From contig CACHEM010000002.1 in the NCBI GenBank assembly GCA_902578845.1, forward strand, positions 1-64,000: DNA of 64,000 nt, written 5' to 3'. Positions 9,190 to 19,804 of the stretch are shown piece after piece. The notes below the pieces were generated by a model that saw only the letters and a program-made list of their open reading frames with translations, was not told where the DNA came from and did no database searches. The position numbers and the translations under genes were made by a program. The stretch is from an uncultured Prochlorococcus sp. (lineage in GTDB: Bacteria; Cyanobacteriota; Cyanobacteriia; PCC-6307; Cyanobiaceae). The stretch's first letter is position 1. Every line of letters begins with the position of its first letter.

Positions 9190-10041
9190 TTAAAGATATT
9201 TTTTTATTGCGTCATTCATTACATGAAAAGGTACCTCTAAACCATCTGTCCAAAATGATAATGATTTAATTCCTTGAGCAATAAGCATTTCCAAACCATT
9301 TATAGTCATGCATCCTTTTTTGGCACTAAATTTTAATAATGTAGTTGGGGCAGGATTGTAGATTAAATCATAAACAATTGTGTGCGAGTTAAGAGATCTC
9401 CAAAAAGCTTCTCCATATGGAATTACATAATCAGTTGTTTTCATCCCTGCTGGTGTTGTATTTACAATCAAATCTGCTTCCCTAATTAAAATTTGGGCTT
9501 GATCATTATTATTCAACAAACCCTGCAGTTGAACTTGGTTATCAAAGTTTTTTATTAAATCATCTAGTGATGATTTGTTACGTGATATCACTGAAATTGT
9601 TGAAAGATTTAAATTTATTAAACCTTGAATAACAGATCTTGCTGCACCCCCGGAGCCAAGAACTATTGATTTTTTATTTGCTAAGTTTATATTTTTTAAT
9701 GGATAAATAAATCCCTCTACATCTGTATTAGTTGCGCTCCATTCTTTTTCAGAATTTAATTTCAGGGTGTTAATTGCCTTAAGTTTATTAGCAATTGGGG
9801 AGATTTCACTACAAAGGTTAAATACTTTTTCTTTGTGTGGAATTGTAATGTTTAAACCTTTGCAATTAATCTTTTTAAAAGAATTAATAACTAATTCTAG
9901 ATCTTCATCTTTACAGGGCACAGCAATATAGATTAAATCTAAGCCTAAATATTGGAGGGCAGCATTTTGCATAATTGGAGACAAAGAATGGCTTACTGGA
10001 TTGCCAATTAATGCGATGAAAGATGTCTTACTTGAAATCAT
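9190..10041 (-). CDS. aroE: Shikimate dehydrogenase
   Basis: AroE reduces 3-dehydroshikimate to shikimate with NADPH, in aromatic amino acid and folate precursor synthesis. Motifs: GNPVSHSLSPIMQNAAL at the N-terminus (substrate Ser residues), NITIPHKEKV with the catalytic Lys near residue 70, the NADP loop GSGGAARSV, and NTTPAGM. I chose the ATG at 10041 (283 aa), which begins just before the conserved strand IALIGNP. A longer GTG start at 10086 would leave only 9 bases to the longest dnaK frame and adds no conserved residues. The gene is divergent from dnaK. Confidence 0.93.
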   Translation of the reverse strand: MISSKTSFIALIGNPVSHSLSPIMQNAALQYLGLDLIYIAVPCKDEDLELVINSFKKINCKGLNITIPHKEKVFNLCSEISPIANKLKAINTLKLNSEKEWSATNTDVEGFIYPLKNINLANKKSIVLGSGGAARSVIQGLINLNLSTISVISRNKSSLDDLIKNFDNQVQLQGLLNNNDQAQILIREADLIVNTTPAGMKTTDYVIPYGEAFWRSLNSHTIVYDLIYNPAPTTLLKFSAKKGCMTINGLEMLIAQGIKSLSFWTDGLEVPFHVMNDAIKKYL

Positions 10042-10158
10042 GTTTAGAATTTTATCCTTAAAAGTAATGGTCTGTTCGGGAACCACTCCCCGTCTTTGAG
10101 TAACAATAATGACGTCAATGACCGATTATGGAGAATAACAAACAAAAAGAATTTACCC

Positions 10159-12066
10159 ATGGGTAAGGTAGTAGGAATTGATTTAGGAACAACTAATAGT
10201 TGTGTCGCTGTAATGGAAGGTGGTAAGCCTACTGTAATAGCAAATGCTGAGGGTTTCAGAACTACTCCATCAGTTGTTGCATATACAAAAAATCAAGATC
10301 AGCTTGTTGGGCAAATAGCTAAAAGACAAGCCGTAATGAACCCCGAAAACACTTTTTATTCAGCAAAAAGATTTGTTGGAAGAAGGGTTGATGAAGTTAA
10401 TGAAGAATCCAAAGAAGTTAGTTATTCTGTTGAAAAATCTGGCTCTAGTGTCAAATTAAAATGCCCTATTTTGGATAAGCAGTTTTCTCCTGAAGAGGTA
10501 AGTTCTCAAGTTTTAAGAAAGTTAGCAGATGATGCTGGTAAATACCTTGGTGAAAAAGTTACACAAGCTGTAATTACAGTTCCAGCTTATTTTAATGATT
10601 CACAAAGACAGGCTACGAAAGATGCTGGAAAGATTGCAGGTTTAGAAGTTCTCAGAATTGTCAACGAGCCAACCGCTGCAGCTTTAGCGTATGGTTTGGA
10701 TAAAGAAAATGAAAAAATTCTTGTTTTTGATTTAGGGGGAGGAACATTTGATGTCTCAGTCATTGAAGCAGGTGATGGAGTAACTGAAGTTTTATCTACA
10801 TCTGGAGATACACATTTAGGTGGTGATGACTTTGATAGATGTATCGTAGATCACTTAGCTAATACTTTTAAATCAAATGAGGGAATTGATCTCAGACAAG
10901 ATAAGCAAGCTTTGCAAAGATTGACTGAAGCTGCAGAAAAAGCAAAAATAGAGCTCTCAAATGCTACTCAAAGCGAGATAAATCTTCCTTTTATTACAGC
11001 TACGCCCGATGGGCCAAAACATTTAGATTTGAACCTTACTAGAGTAAAGTTCGAGGAATTAGCAGCTTCCTTAATTGATAGATGTAAGACCCCAGTTGAG
11101 AGAGCTATAAGTGATGCAAAAATTTCTACTAGTGAAATTGATGAAGTTGTTATGGTGGGAGGTTCATCTAGAATTCCTGCTGTTTTAGATTTAGTCAAAA
11201 AAATAATTGGTAAAGATCCAAATCAAACCGTTAATCCTGATGAGGTAGTAGCTGTTGGAGCTGCAATTCAGGGAGGTGTTTTAGCAGGAGAGGTTAAAGA
11301 TATATTGTTGCTTGACGTTACTCCACTTTCTCTAGGTGTAGAAACTCTAGGAGGAGTAATGACAAAAATGATAAATCGAAATACTACCGTACCTACAAAA
11401 AAATCTGAAACATATTCAACTGCTGTAGATGGTCAAACAAATGTTGAAATACACGTTTTACAGGGTGAGAGAGAAATGGCTTCTGATAACAAAAGCTTAG
11501 GAACTTTTAGATTGGATGGAATACCTTCAGCACCAAGAGGAGTTCCACAAATTGAAGTTACATTTGATATTGATGCAAATGGTATCCTTAGTGTTACCGC
11601 CAAAGATAAAGGAAGTGGTAAAGAACAAAGTATTTCTATCACTGGTGCTTCAACTCTATCTGATAATGAAGTTGAAAAAATGGTAAAAGATGCTGAATCA
11701 AATGCATCTGCAGATAAAGAAAAAAGAGAAAAAATTGATTTAAAGAATCAAGCTGAAACACTTGTATATCAGACAGAAAAGCAACTTGGAGAGTTAGGTG
11801 ACAAAATTGATGCTGCAACAAAGTCTAAAGTTGAAGAAAAAAGTAATGCTTTAAAAGAAGCAACGTCAAAAGAAGATTATGAATCAATGAAAAAACTTCT
11901 TGAAGAACTTCAGCAAGAACTTTACGCAGTTGGTTCATCTGTTTATCAACAACCAGGTAACCAGCCGCCTTCACCAGGAGCACCAGGCGGTCCTGATCAG
12001 AGTGATTCAAACGAAAAAGGCGGAGATGATGTGATTGATGCCGACTTTACTGAAACGAAAGATTAA
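10159..12066 (+). CDS. dnaK: Chaperone DnaK (Hsp70), DnaK2-type
   Basis: ATP-driven protein-folding chaperone. Starting at the ATG before [17 protein letters not shown] gives 635 residues, the standard length; a TTG 21 codons upstream extends the frame but adds non-conserved residues. The nucleotide-binding domain covers residues 1-380 ([31 protein letters not shown]), followed by the substrate-binding domain ([11 protein letters not shown]) and a helical lid. It ends in [11 protein letters not shown], the usual DnaK C-terminal motif. No CIRCE inverted repeat is visible in the 117 bases to aroE. The last 4 bases overlap the convergent oxidase gene. grpE and dnaJ are not in the window. Confidence 0.97.
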   Translation: MGKVVGIDLGTTNSCVAVMEGGKPTVIANAEGFRTTPSVVAYTKNQDQLVGQIAKRQAVMNPENTFYSAKRFVGRRVDEVNEESKEVSYSVEKSGSSVKLKCPILDKQFSPEEVSSQVLRKLADDAGKYLGEKVTQAVITVPAYFNDSQRQATKDAGKIAGLEVLRIVNEPTAAALAYGLDKENEKILVFDLGGGTFDVSVIEAGDGVTEVLSTSGDTHLGGDDFDRCIVDHLANTFKSNEGIDLRQDKQALQRLTEAAEKAKIELSNATQSEINLPFITATPDGPKHLDLNLTRVKFEELAASLIDRCKTPVERAISDAKISTSEIDEVVMVGGSSRIPAVLDLVKKIIGKDPNQTVNPDEVVAVGAAIQGGVLAGEVKDILLLDVTPLSLGVETLGGVMTKMINRNTTVPTKKSETYSTAVDGQTNVEIHVLQGEREMASDNKSLGTFRLDGIPSAPRGVPQIEVTFDIDANGILSVTAKDKGSGKEQSISITGASTLSDNEVEKMVKDAESNASADKEKREKIDLKNQAETLVYQTEKQLGELGDKIDAATKSKVEEKSNALKEATSKEDYESMKKLLEELQQELYAVGSSVYQQPGNQPPSPGAPGGPDQSDSNEKGGDDVIDADFTETKD

Positions 12067-13145
12067 AAAAGGTAATTTTTAATTTCATTAGCAACCCATT
12101 TAGAACAAGCCGGAGCCAGTAAAATTCCATTCTTATAAAAACCTGTACATATAATTAGTCCATCTTCAAGATTTTTCATTATTGGTGAAGGCTCACCATC
12201 TGGTCTTGACCTTATTCCGTACCATTTTTTAGAAATCTTCCCTTTCATCAGCCAATTTGGTTTTTTATCGAGAAAATTTGTGAGTTTTTCGAATGTATTT
12301 TCTGCTGGCTTATTACTATATTCGTCAGTTGATCCAATAATTAGCTTATTTTTTGATTTTGGAATTATATTTTTACCATTTATATTGAATTGTTTCGGCA
12401 GTGATAATAAATCAATCTCTGCATCATTTATATCAAGTTCCATAGCTTGACCCAAGACAGGTTTTAATGTGATGTTGTGAGATACGCTATCTATTAAATC
12501 AACTGCTTTAAGTGAATTGCACAAAATAACCACATCAGATTTGATGTTTTCATTATTTCTTGTTGTAGAAATCCAATGATTGTTTGATTTTCTGATTTTT
12601 ATTATTTCTCCTTCTGAAAAATTGATTTTTTTATGACTTAGATATTTATTTAATGTTTGAAGTAAAGAAAAAGGATTTATTCTTCCATCTTTGAAGGAGA
12701 TCATTCCTTTTATATTTTGAGTTTGGAAGGCTTTATTTATATTCTTGATAAATATTGAGTCTCTTTCTAAAATTCTTAAGTTTTGATCATTATTTTCATA
12801 AATAAATTTCTCTAATTTTTTAAACTTTTCTTCATTAGTAGTTAGTTGTATTAATGGTTTTTCGATATTTAATTCATTATTAAATTTTTGAAGGAATTTA
12901 ATCCATTGTGGCCATAATTCAATGCTTTGTTTCCTGAGATCCCAGCTTCTACCTCTTCTTTTTTGATACATATTTCCCATTAGTAAGCCTAAAGCTGCAT
13001 AGCTACTATTTTGGAGTTCAGCTGGATCTATTATCGTTACCTGGTAACCTAATTCTGATAATTCTAAGGCGTTAAATTTTCCAATAATTCCTGATCCAAT
13101 AATAACTATGTGTGCTTTTTGAAAATTTTCTTTTAAGCTTTTCAT
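12063..13145 (-). CDS. thiO: FAD-dependent oxidoreductase, probable glycine oxidase ThiO
   Basis: A DAO-family flavoenzyme of 360 residues. The FAD Rossmann motif [13 protein letters not shown] starts at about residue 16. Near the C-terminus, [11 protein letters not shown] and [13 protein letters not shown] match the ThiO signature. ThiO oxidises glycine to dehydroglycine, which ThiG uses to build the thiamine thiazole ring. In many cyanobacteria ThiO is fused to ThiG; here thiG is a separate gene about 44 kb away in this window. The alternative is another D-amino acid or sarcosine oxidase-like enzyme. It converges on dnaK with a 4-base overlap. Confidence 0.72.
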   Translation of the reverse strand: MKSLKENFQKAHIVIIGSGIIGKFNALELSELGYQVTIIDPAELQNSSYAALGLLMGNMYQKRRGRSWDLRKQSIELWPQWIKFLQKFNNELNIEKPLIQLTTNEEKFKKLEKFIYENNDQNLRILERDSIFIKNINKAFQTQNIKGMISFKDGRINPFSLLQTLNKYLSHKKINFSEGEIIKIRKSNNHWISTTRNNENIKSDVVILCNSLKAVDLIDSVSHNITLKPVLGQAMELDINDAEIDLLSLPKQFNINGKNIIPKSKNKLIIGSTDEYSNKPAENTFEKLTNFLDKKPNWLMKGKISKKWYGIRSRPDGEPSPIMKNLEDGLIICTGFYKNGILLAPACSKWVANEIKNYLF

Positions 13146-13193
13146 TGATATATTAGAAATACTTGTTTATTTGACTTAATAGTTAAAGATTTT

Positions 13194-14048
13194 TTGGAAC
13201 ATCCTTCAATTATATTCAAAATTGTTTGTCCCGATCGTCCTGGCCTTGTCAGTTTACTTACAAGTTGGATTTCAAATTACGGTGGTAACATAAAACACTC
13301 TGATCATCATACAGATCAAGATGCGGGTTTGTTTCTTAGTCGAATTGAATGGAATAGTAACAATGCCTCTTTTAATAGAAATGAAATTTATAAAGAATTT
13401 GAAAAAATTGCAGATGAAGTAAATGGAAAATTTAACGTAAATTATTCTGATGAAATTCCAAATGTTGCTATTTTTGTGAGTAAACAAAATCATTGTTTGA
13501 TTGATTTACTTTGGCGAGTAAGAAATGGAGAACTCAAAATGAAAGTACCGTTAATAATTTCAAATCATTCTGATCTTGAAAATATTGCAAATGACTTTAA
13601 TGCAAAATTTGTTCATGTTGATACCTTTAAAATAGATAAATCTATTGTTGAAGATCAATTTTTAAATTTACTAAAAGAACATGAAATTGATCTTGTTGTA
13701 TTAGCTAAATATATGCAAATTTTGAGTGACTCTTTTTTAAAAAAGTTTTCTTCAATAATAAATATTCACCATTCTTTCTTGCCTGCATTTAAGGGCGGGC
13801 AACCATATCATCGAGCATGGAAGAGAGGTGTTAAATTAATCGGTGCTACTGCTCACTACGTTACTGAAGATCTTGATGAAGGTCCGATAATTGAGCAATG
13901 CACAGTTAATGTAAGTCATAGGGATGAAGTTGATGATTTGATTAGAAAAGGGAGAGATATTGAAAGAATTGCTTTAGCAAGAGCAGTTAGATTACATCTT
14001 AATCATCAAGTATTTGTTTATAACAGCAAAACTGCTGTTTTTGATTGA
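13194..14048 (+). CDS. purU: Formyltetrahydrofolate deformylase
   Basis: PurU hydrolyses 10-formyl-THF to formate and THF, balancing one-carbon pools and supplying formate for purine synthesis. Residues 1-85 form an ACT domain (CPDRPGLVSLLTSW); residues 90-284 form the formyltransferase domain. The catalytic Asn/His lie in NIHHSFLPAFKGG and the Asp in DLDEGPIIEQ. The only possible start near the N-terminus is TTG at 13194; an in-frame stop occurs at 13146-13148. It fits functionally with the glycine cleavage genes in this window, which also feed the folate pool. Divergent from the thiO-like gene. Confidence 0.94.
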   Translation: MEHPSIIFKIVCPDRPGLVSLLTSWISNYGGNIKHSDHHTDQDAGLFLSRIEWNSNNASFNRNEIYKEFEKIADEVNGKFNVNYSDEIPNVAIFVSKQNHCLIDLLWRVRNGELKMKVPLIISNHSDLENIANDFNAKFVHVDTFKIDKSIVEDQFLNLLKEHEIDLVVLAKYMQILSDSFLKKFSSIINIHHSFLPAFKGGQPYHRAWKRGVKLIGATAHYVTEDLDEGPIIEQCTVNVSHRDEVDDLIRKGRDIERIALARAVRLHLNHQVFVYNSKTAVFD

Positions 14049-14058
14049 AGATAGTTTC

Positions 14059-15417
14059 TTAGTCTTCTAATTCTATTTGTATTTGTCTCTCATAAATTGA
14101 TTCTTCATTAAAAGTTCTTGCTATCAAGAAACTGGCAATGCAGCTAATTAACACAGGTTTCATTATTAATAAATTTTTTGTTAAAGCAAAAGCTAAAAAC
14201 ATTGCTGTTATTGGTGTTCGTGAACATCCTGCTACGAAAGCTCCCATCCCTGCAAAAATGTATGTACTAGGTGCATGTCCTGTCGCAATTTCTACCCAGC
14301 TTCCCATTATTAGTCCGATTGACCCTCCTAAAGTGAGCATCGGATAGAATAATCCTCCAGGAGCTCCAGATGCTGCAGCTAAACCTGTCGTAATAAATAA
14401 TATTAAAACTGCTAATAAAGCAATTTCAATACTTGTATTTTGTTCGGCTATTATTTTCTGTAATTCATCTAGATTATGAAATGTACTGGGTAAAAAAGAG
14501 TAGATGCTTCCTAAAATAAGTCCACAGATACTCATTTTTAAAACAAATTTATTTTTATACCACTTTTTCCCAAGATTTTGCATCAACAAAACGTATCTGC
14601 TGTACAATTCTGCAAATATTCCAATAATTATTCCTAGTAAAACTAAGTAAATAAAATCTACAGGTAAGAAAAAAACTGATGGGTCATATTCTTTTTGAAT
14701 CAAAAATCCGAGGTTAAAATCAAAGCCACCTGCTTTAGGATCTAAACCTAAGGCTTGAATAATATCAGCAGATGAATCTGCAATGAAAGTTGTAATTACT
14801 ACTAATAGCAAAATTACTGGTCTTGCAGAGTTTAATAACTCTTCTATTGCATAGACAAACCCTCCTAATGGAGCGCTAAATACTGCAGCTATTCCAGCAC
14901 CACCCCCTGCTGCTACTATGACTCTTCTAAAAGCTGTAGGAGCTTTGAGCCACTTGGCCATTTGCCAAGCTACTGATCCTCCCATTTGAACGGATGGACC
15001 TTCTGGACCCAAAGGGAATCCACTACCAATAGCGATAATTCCTGACATTAGCTTTACTAATCCTACTTTTAAATTCATTGGAACTTTTTTATGTCTTAAA
15101 AAACCCATGATTTGACTCACTCCTGAACCTTTTGCAGCAGGTGCTATATTTTTGATCAAATATCCTGCAATTGCTCCTCCAAGAGCTCCAAAAATAGGTA
15201 AGACGGCAATAGATGGGAATTGGTCTAATAATGCTAATCTCCAATTATTAATAAAATAGATTCCAGTCTTAAAAGATATGCTTGTAATTGAGGCTCCTAA
15301 ACCTGTTAATAAGAGCGAAAATGCAACGACTAGAGATCTTTGTTTTAATAATTTTTTGATGCTACGAGAAGAATTATTACTTGTTTTTTGAATATTATCT
15401 TTTATAAAGTTTGGCAT
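14059..15417 (-). CDS. CLC-family chloride channel/transporter
   Basis: A polytopic membrane protein of 452 residues in the voltage-gated chloride channel (CLC) family. The selectivity segments are visible: GSGVSQIMG near residue 97, GPEGPSVQMGG with gating Glu139, and GAPGGLFYPM near residue 345. Glu192-Glu193 in the segment AIEELL matches the internal proton glutamate of CLC-ec1, so it is more likely a Cl-/H+ exchanger than a passive channel. No C-terminal CBS domains are present. It converges on purU with a 10-base gap and follows acnB on the same strand by 9 bases. Confidence 0.9.
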   Translation of the reverse strand: MPNFIKDNIQKTSNNSSRSIKKLLKQRSLVVAFSLLLTGLGASITSISFKTGIYFINNWRLALLDQFPSIAVLPIFGALGGAIAGYLIKNIAPAAKGSGVSQIMGFLRHKKVPMNLKVGLVKLMSGIIAIGSGFPLGPEGPSVQMGGSVAWQMAKWLKAPTAFRRVIVAAGGGAGIAAVFSAPLGGFVYAIEELLNSARPVILLLVVITTFIADSSADIIQALGLDPKAGGFDFNLGFLIQKEYDPSVFFLPVDFIYLVLLGIIIGIFAELYSRYVLLMQNLGKKWYKNKFVLKMSICGLILGSIYSFLPSTFHNLDELQKIIAEQNTSIEIALLAVLILFITTGLAAASGAPGGLFYPMLTLGGSIGLIMGSWVEIATGHAPSTYIFAGMGAFVAGCSRTPITAMFLAFALTKNLLIMKPVLISCIASFLIARTFNEESIYERQIQIELED

Positions 15418-15426
15418 AGTCCATGA

Positions 15427-18000
15427 TTACTTTGTCAAGCTGAAATCGTGTATTTCATCAAATTGAAGATAGCGATAAAGTTCATCTGAATATGGATTAA
15501 TTTTATTTTTAGTAATATCCTGATATTCTTCAACTTCAGGTATTTTGCCAAGAAGTGCGCAAACTGCTGCTAACTCAGCGCTGCCTAAAAAAACTTGTGC
15601 ATTCTTGCCAAGTCTATTGTCAAAATTTCTTGTACTTGTAGAAAATACTACGGAACCTTCATCTACTCTGGCTTGATTTCCCATACATAAAGAACAGCCT
15701 GGTAACTCTAACCTTGCACCACAATCTTCGAAAATTTTATAGTAACCTTCAGCTTTTAGAGTTTCTTCATCCATTTTTGTTGGTGGACAGATCCATAATT
15801 TAGCTTTTAAATTTTGTACACCTTCAAGAACTTTCGCAGCTGCCCTGTAATGGCCAATATTCGTCATGCAAGAACCTATAAAAACCTCGTCAATATTTGT
15901 ATTTGCAACATCAGTGATTTCTTTTACGTTATCTGGATCGTTTGGGCAAGCAACTATAGGTTGTGTTACTTTTGCTAAATCAATTTCAATGGTTTCTTCA
16001 TACTGAGCGTTTGAATCTGGTTGAATTAATGATGGTTTTTTTAACCAATTTTTCATATCATTTATTCTTCTTGAAATTGATTTTGAATCTTCATAATTGC
16101 TCTCAATCATTTTTTCTAGCAGGCAAATATTGCTTCTTAAATATTCTTCTACAGTTTCTTGGGATAAAAGTATGGTACTACCAGCGCATGAGCGTTCTGC
16201 AGTAGCATCAGTAAGTTCAAAAGCTTGTTCAAGTTTTAAGTTTGGTAATCCCTCAATTTCCATAATTTTCCCATTGAATATATTTTTCTTATTTGCTTTT
16301 TCAACAGTTAAGAGTCCTTTTTTAATTGCGAAGAGAGGGATTGCATTAACTAAATCTCTAAGGGTGATTCCTGGTAATAATTCTCCCTTAAATTTAACCA
16401 GCACAGATTCTGGCATATTTAATGGCATTGATCCTATAGCAGCGGCAAAGGCAACAATGCCCGAGCCTCCAGGAAATGAAATGCCAAGAGGAAATCTAGT
16501 ATGACTATCTCCGCCTGTGCCAACAGTATCTGGGAGAAGCATTCTATTAAGCCAGCTATGAATTATGCCATCTCCAGGCTTAAGAGCTACTCCACCTCTT
16601 TGAGATATAAAATCAGGTAATTCTTTATGGGTAACTAAATCTACTGGTTTAGGATAAGCAGCCGTATGACAAAAACTTTGCATCACTAAATCTGCAGTAA
16701 ATCCTAAACAAGCTAGTTCTTTTAGTTCATCTCTAGTCATTGGCCCAGTAGTATCTTGACTACCAACTGTTGTCATAATTGGCTCACAGGTCATTCCTGG
16801 CCTTACTCCATCTAAACCGCATGCTTTGCCTACTATTTTTTGAGCTTGAGTAAAGCCGGCATTACTTTCGGTTGGATTTTGCGGTCTGGTAAATATTTCA
16901 TTAGGTTGATAATCTAATTTATTTCTAATTTTGTCTGTAAGAGATCTTCCAATCATAAGATTAATTCTTCCGCCAGCTTGAATTTCATCAGTAAGAGTTG
17001 ATGGATACAAGTCGAATTTGCTTATTAATTCTTCAGTATTTGAATCTTTTTCAATTTTTTTAATAATGCCTGCATAAGGATATATTTTAATAACATCTCC
17101 TGTTTTCATTTGAGATACGTCAGCTTCTATTGGTAAAGCTCCTGAATCTTGTGCAGTATTAAAGAAAATTGGGGCTATTTTGCTACCAATTATTATTCCA
17201 CCTGTTTTTTTGTTTGGAACAAAAGCAATATCTTCTCCTATATGCCAAATGAGTGAATTAATAGCAGATTTTCTAGAACTCCCTGTTCCGACAACATCTC
17301 CAACATAAGCTATTGGTAAATTTTGTTTTTTTAAATTATCAAGAATCTTTAGGCTATCAGGTTTTTTGAATTCCAGCATAGCTAATGCGTGCATAGGAAT
17401 ATCCGGGCGTGTTGTTGCATGTACAGCTGGAGATAAGTCGTCTGTATTTGTTTCACCGTCAACTTTAAACACTAAACAAGTGATCTCTTTCTCCAGAACT
17501 TTTTTATTTTTGAACCATTCTGCATTTGCCCAACTATTTATAACCTCTTTTGCATAAAAATTATTTTGAGATAATTCATAGATTTCATTAGCTGAGTCGT
17601 AAACAAGAATAATATTTTTTAAAACTTCTGCCGCTTTTTTAGCAAGTAAACTATTTTCCCCTTTCAGTATTTCAACCAGAGAATTTACATTATATCCGCC
17701 TATCATTGTTCCTAATATCTCAATTGCTTTTTCGGGATTAATTAATTTGCAATATTTTTCGGAGTTAACAATAGCTGTAAGCCAGCTTGCTTTTACATAA
17801 GCAGCCTCATCAACTCCTGGTGGTACTCTATTTATTAGTAAATCAAGTAAGTAAGAAGAATCGTAACTACTATCTTGTTCTAATAATTTTGTAACACAAT
17901 TTGTTTGCTCAGCATTTAGAGGTAAAGGAGGTATACCTTTGGTAGCTCTTTCAGCTACATGATCTGCATAATCTTTTAGCAATGTTTCCAAATTCTTCAT
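15427..18000 (-). CDS. acnB: Aconitate hydratase B
   Basis: Interconverts citrate and isocitrate through cis-aconitate using a [4Fe-4S] cluster, feeding 2-oxoglutarate for nitrogen assimilation in the open cyanobacterial TCA pathway. The 857-residue protein has the AcnB order: an N-terminal HEAT-like domain, then the swivel domain (GDVVGTGSSRKSAINSL), then the catalytic domains. Cluster ligands Cys711, Cys769 and Cys772 (FIGSCMTN and CSLCMG) match the spacing of the E. coli enzyme. Divergent from the DAHP synthase gene, with 97 bases between. Confidence 0.97.
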   Translation of the reverse strand: MKNLETLLKDYADHVAERATKGIPPLPLNAEQTNCVTKLLEQDSSYDSSYLLDLLINRVPPGVDEAAYVKASWLTAIVNSEKYCKLINPEKAIEILGTMIGGYNVNSLVEILKGENSLLAKKAAEVLKNIILVYDSANEIYELSQNNFYAKEVINSWANAEWFKNKKVLEKEITCLVFKVDGETNTDDLSPAVHATTRPDIPMHALAMLEFKKPDSLKILDNLKKQNLPIAYVGDVVGTGSSRKSAINSLIWHIGEDIAFVPNKKTGGIIIGSKIAPIFFNTAQDSGALPIEADVSQMKTGDVIKIYPYAGIIKKIEKDSNTEELISKFDLYPSTLTDEIQAGGRINLMIGRSLTDKIRNKLDYQPNEIFTRPQNPTESNAGFTQAQKIVGKACGLDGVRPGMTCEPIMTTVGSQDTTGPMTRDELKELACLGFTADLVMQSFCHTAAYPKPVDLVTHKELPDFISQRGGVALKPGDGIIHSWLNRMLLPDTVGTGGDSHTRFPLGISFPGGSGIVAFAAAIGSMPLNMPESVLVKFKGELLPGITLRDLVNAIPLFAIKKGLLTVEKANKKNIFNGKIMEIEGLPNLKLEQAFELTDATAERSCAGSTILLSQETVEEYLRSNICLLEKMIESNYEDSKSISRRINDMKNWLKKPSLIQPDSNAQYEETIEIDLAKVTQPIVACPNDPDNVKEITDVANTNIDEVFIGSCMTNIGHYRAAAKVLEGVQNLKAKLWICPPTKMDEETLKAEGYYKIFEDCGARLELPGCSLCMGNQARVDEGSVVFSTSTRNFDNRLGKNAQVFLGSAELAAVCALLGKIPEVEEYQDITKNKINPYSDELYRYLQFDEIHDFSLTK

Positions 18001-18097
18001 TAGTAAGGTTTAATGCCTAATCTATTGTTATTTTTAATATTGAAAAGGAGAGTATTCATAAATGCTTTTTTAAATATTCAAACTTCTTAATTAATCA

Positions 18098-19165
18098 ATG
18101 ACGACATCATCAAATAATTCAGCTTTAGAAAAGACATCAGATTTACATGTTGTTGAAACACGTCCATTAATACCTCCAAGCAGATTACATAATGATATAC
18201 CTTTAGATCACGCCTCTGCCAATACAGTATCTAAAACAAGAAGATCGATACAAAATATTTTGCATCATAATGATCAGAAGCTTCTAGTAATCGTGGGTCC
18301 ATGTTCAATTCATGATCTAGAGGCGGCAAAGGAATATTCAAAATATATTCAAAACTTCCGAAAAATTTATAAAGATAAATTAGAAATAATAATGAGAGTA
18401 TATTTTGAAAAGCCAAGAACAACTATTGGTTGGAAGGGATTAATAAATGATCCTCATCTAGATGATTCTTATGATATTAATACTGGTTTAAGAAGGGCAA
18501 GAAGTTTGCTTTCATATCTAGCAACTCGTGGCATACCTTCTGCTACAGAATTACTAGATCCAATTGTTCCTCAATACATTGCCGATTTAATAAGTTGGAC
18601 AGCTATAGGTGCGCGGACTACTGAAAGTCAAACACATAGGGAAATGGCATCAGGATTATCTATGCCTATTGGTTTTAAAAATGGAACGGATGGTTCTTTT
18701 ACAACTGCAATCAATGCAATGCAGTCAGCTTCAAAATCGCATCATTTCTTAGGTGTAAACGAAAATGGAATGGCTGCTATTGTTAATACCACAGGAAATC
18801 CAGATGGACATATAGTTTTAAGGGGCGGGTCAAAAGGCCCAAATTTTGAAAGTGAACACGTAAAAAGAATTTCATTTGAATTACAGCAATGTAATCTTCC
18901 CCATAAAGTTATGATTGATTGTAGTCATGGAAATTCCAATAAAGACTTCCGAAAACAGTCGGAAGTGCTAAAAAATATAGCCTCTCAAATTAGCAATGGT
19001 GAAAAAAACATTTTAGGAGTAATGCTTGAAAGTCATTTGAAGGAGGGAAATCAAAAACTTTTAAAAAAAGAGGATCTCCAGTTTGGTAGAAGCATTACAG
19101 ATGCATGTATAGATATAGAAACAACAAAAGAATTACTCGCTATTTTATACAATTCACTTAGCTAG
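18098..19165 (+). CDS. aroG: 3-deoxy-7-phosphoheptulonate synthase, class I
   Basis: First committed enzyme of the shikimate pathway: condenses phosphoenolpyruvate and erythrose 4-phosphate to DAHP. The 355-residue protein belongs to the AroG/AroF/AroH type. Motifs: VIVGPCSIHD (about 62-72), KPRTTIGWKG near 107, and IGARTTESQTHREMASG near 170, with metal and substrate residues near the C-terminus (MIDCSHGNS). Feedback specificity cannot be read from the sequence. The last 8 bases overlap the convergent kinase gene. Confidence 0.95.
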   Translation: MTTSSNNSALEKTSDLHVVETRPLIPPSRLHNDIPLDHASANTVSKTRRSIQNILHHNDQKLLVIVGPCSIHDLEAAKEYSKYIQNFRKIYKDKLEIIMRVYFEKPRTTIGWKGLINDPHLDDSYDINTGLRRARSLLSYLATRGIPSATELLDPIVPQYIADLISWTAIGARTTESQTHREMASGLSMPIGFKNGTDGSFTTAINAMQSASKSHHFLGVNENGMAAIVNTTGNPDGHIVLRGGSKGPNFESEHVKRISFELQQCNLPHKVMIDCSHGNSNKDFRKQSEVLKNIASQISNGEKNILGVMLESHLKEGNQKLLKKEDLQFGRSITDACIDIETTKELLAILYNSLS

Positions 19166-19799
19166 TTATAAAAAAATTAAAAAATAATGCTGAAGAGATT
19201 GGAACAATGAAATTATCTATTCCTAAAACACTAAATTGTTCGAGCAAAGTCGCAAAAAAAGCTATTGTAAAATAATTTAAATTCAAACTATTTTGTTGGG
19301 CGTATCCTATTGAGCAAACTACTATCAAACTTGTTAAAAACATTGTCATAGTTCCAAATAAAGATTTTTTTTGTTTAAAAAAAATCCAACTCTTTGAATC
19401 AAAGCTTTTTCCAATTAACCCAGCTAATCCATCACCAAAAGTCATTATGAAAAATCCACTAATTAATGCATATGGATCTTTATCCCAGAAAAGATAAATC
19501 AAAATAAATAAACTTAGACAATAAAATAATGTTCCATAACTCTTTCTTTCAACATCCTCAATTGTTGGAAATAATTTATAGGTGTAATTGATGAAAACCA
19601 TAAATGAAACAATTCCAGTAAAAATTAGAGCAGAGTTTTGATTAATTTTTAAAAATTGAGCAATTGGTATTAAAGGTCCTATTCCAATATGTATTATTTT
19701 TCTAACGATTTCTCTGCTATCTTCATTATATTTTTTAAAAATTATTGATAATAAAAAAATTGAAAATAAATATAATAAAATTACAGTAAATTTTATCAA
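19158..19799 (-). CDS. Phytol/dolichol kinase family membrane protein
   Basis: A 213-residue membrane protein with about six hydrophobic segments. The motifs REIVRKIIHIGIGPLIP and FGDGLAGLIGKSF match the CTP-dependent phytol kinase family (VTE5 and Synechocystis slr1652). This enzyme phosphorylates phytol released from chlorophyll, for tocopherol synthesis or chlorophyll salvage. The only possible start is TTG at 19799, 5 bases after the sigma factor stop, so it is probably co-transcribed and translated after reinitiation. Substrate choice (phytol versus another prenol) is inferred from family membership. Confidence 0.82.
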   Translation of the reverse strand: MIKFTVILLYLFSIFLLSIIFKKYNEDSREIVRKIIHIGIGPLIPIAQFLKINQNSALIFTGIVSFMVFINYTYKLFPTIEDVERKSYGTLFYCLSLFILIYLFWDKDPYALISGFFIMTFGDGLAGLIGKSFDSKSWIFFKQKKSLFGTMTMFLTSLIVVCSIGYAQQNSLNLNYFTIAFFATLLEQFSVLGIDNFIVPISSALFFNFFITS

Positions 19800-19804
19800 T
19801 TTGG

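Noticed and set aside
10042..10158. Heat-shock operator (CIRCE) in the aroE-dnaK gap
   Set aside because: No TTAGCACTC/GAGTGCTAA pair; only a short TGACGTCA palindrome at 10110-10117, which could be chance.
16097..16504. 135-codon frame antisense to acnB
   Set aside because: Shadow of a long conserved gene; the antisense translation shows no family motif.
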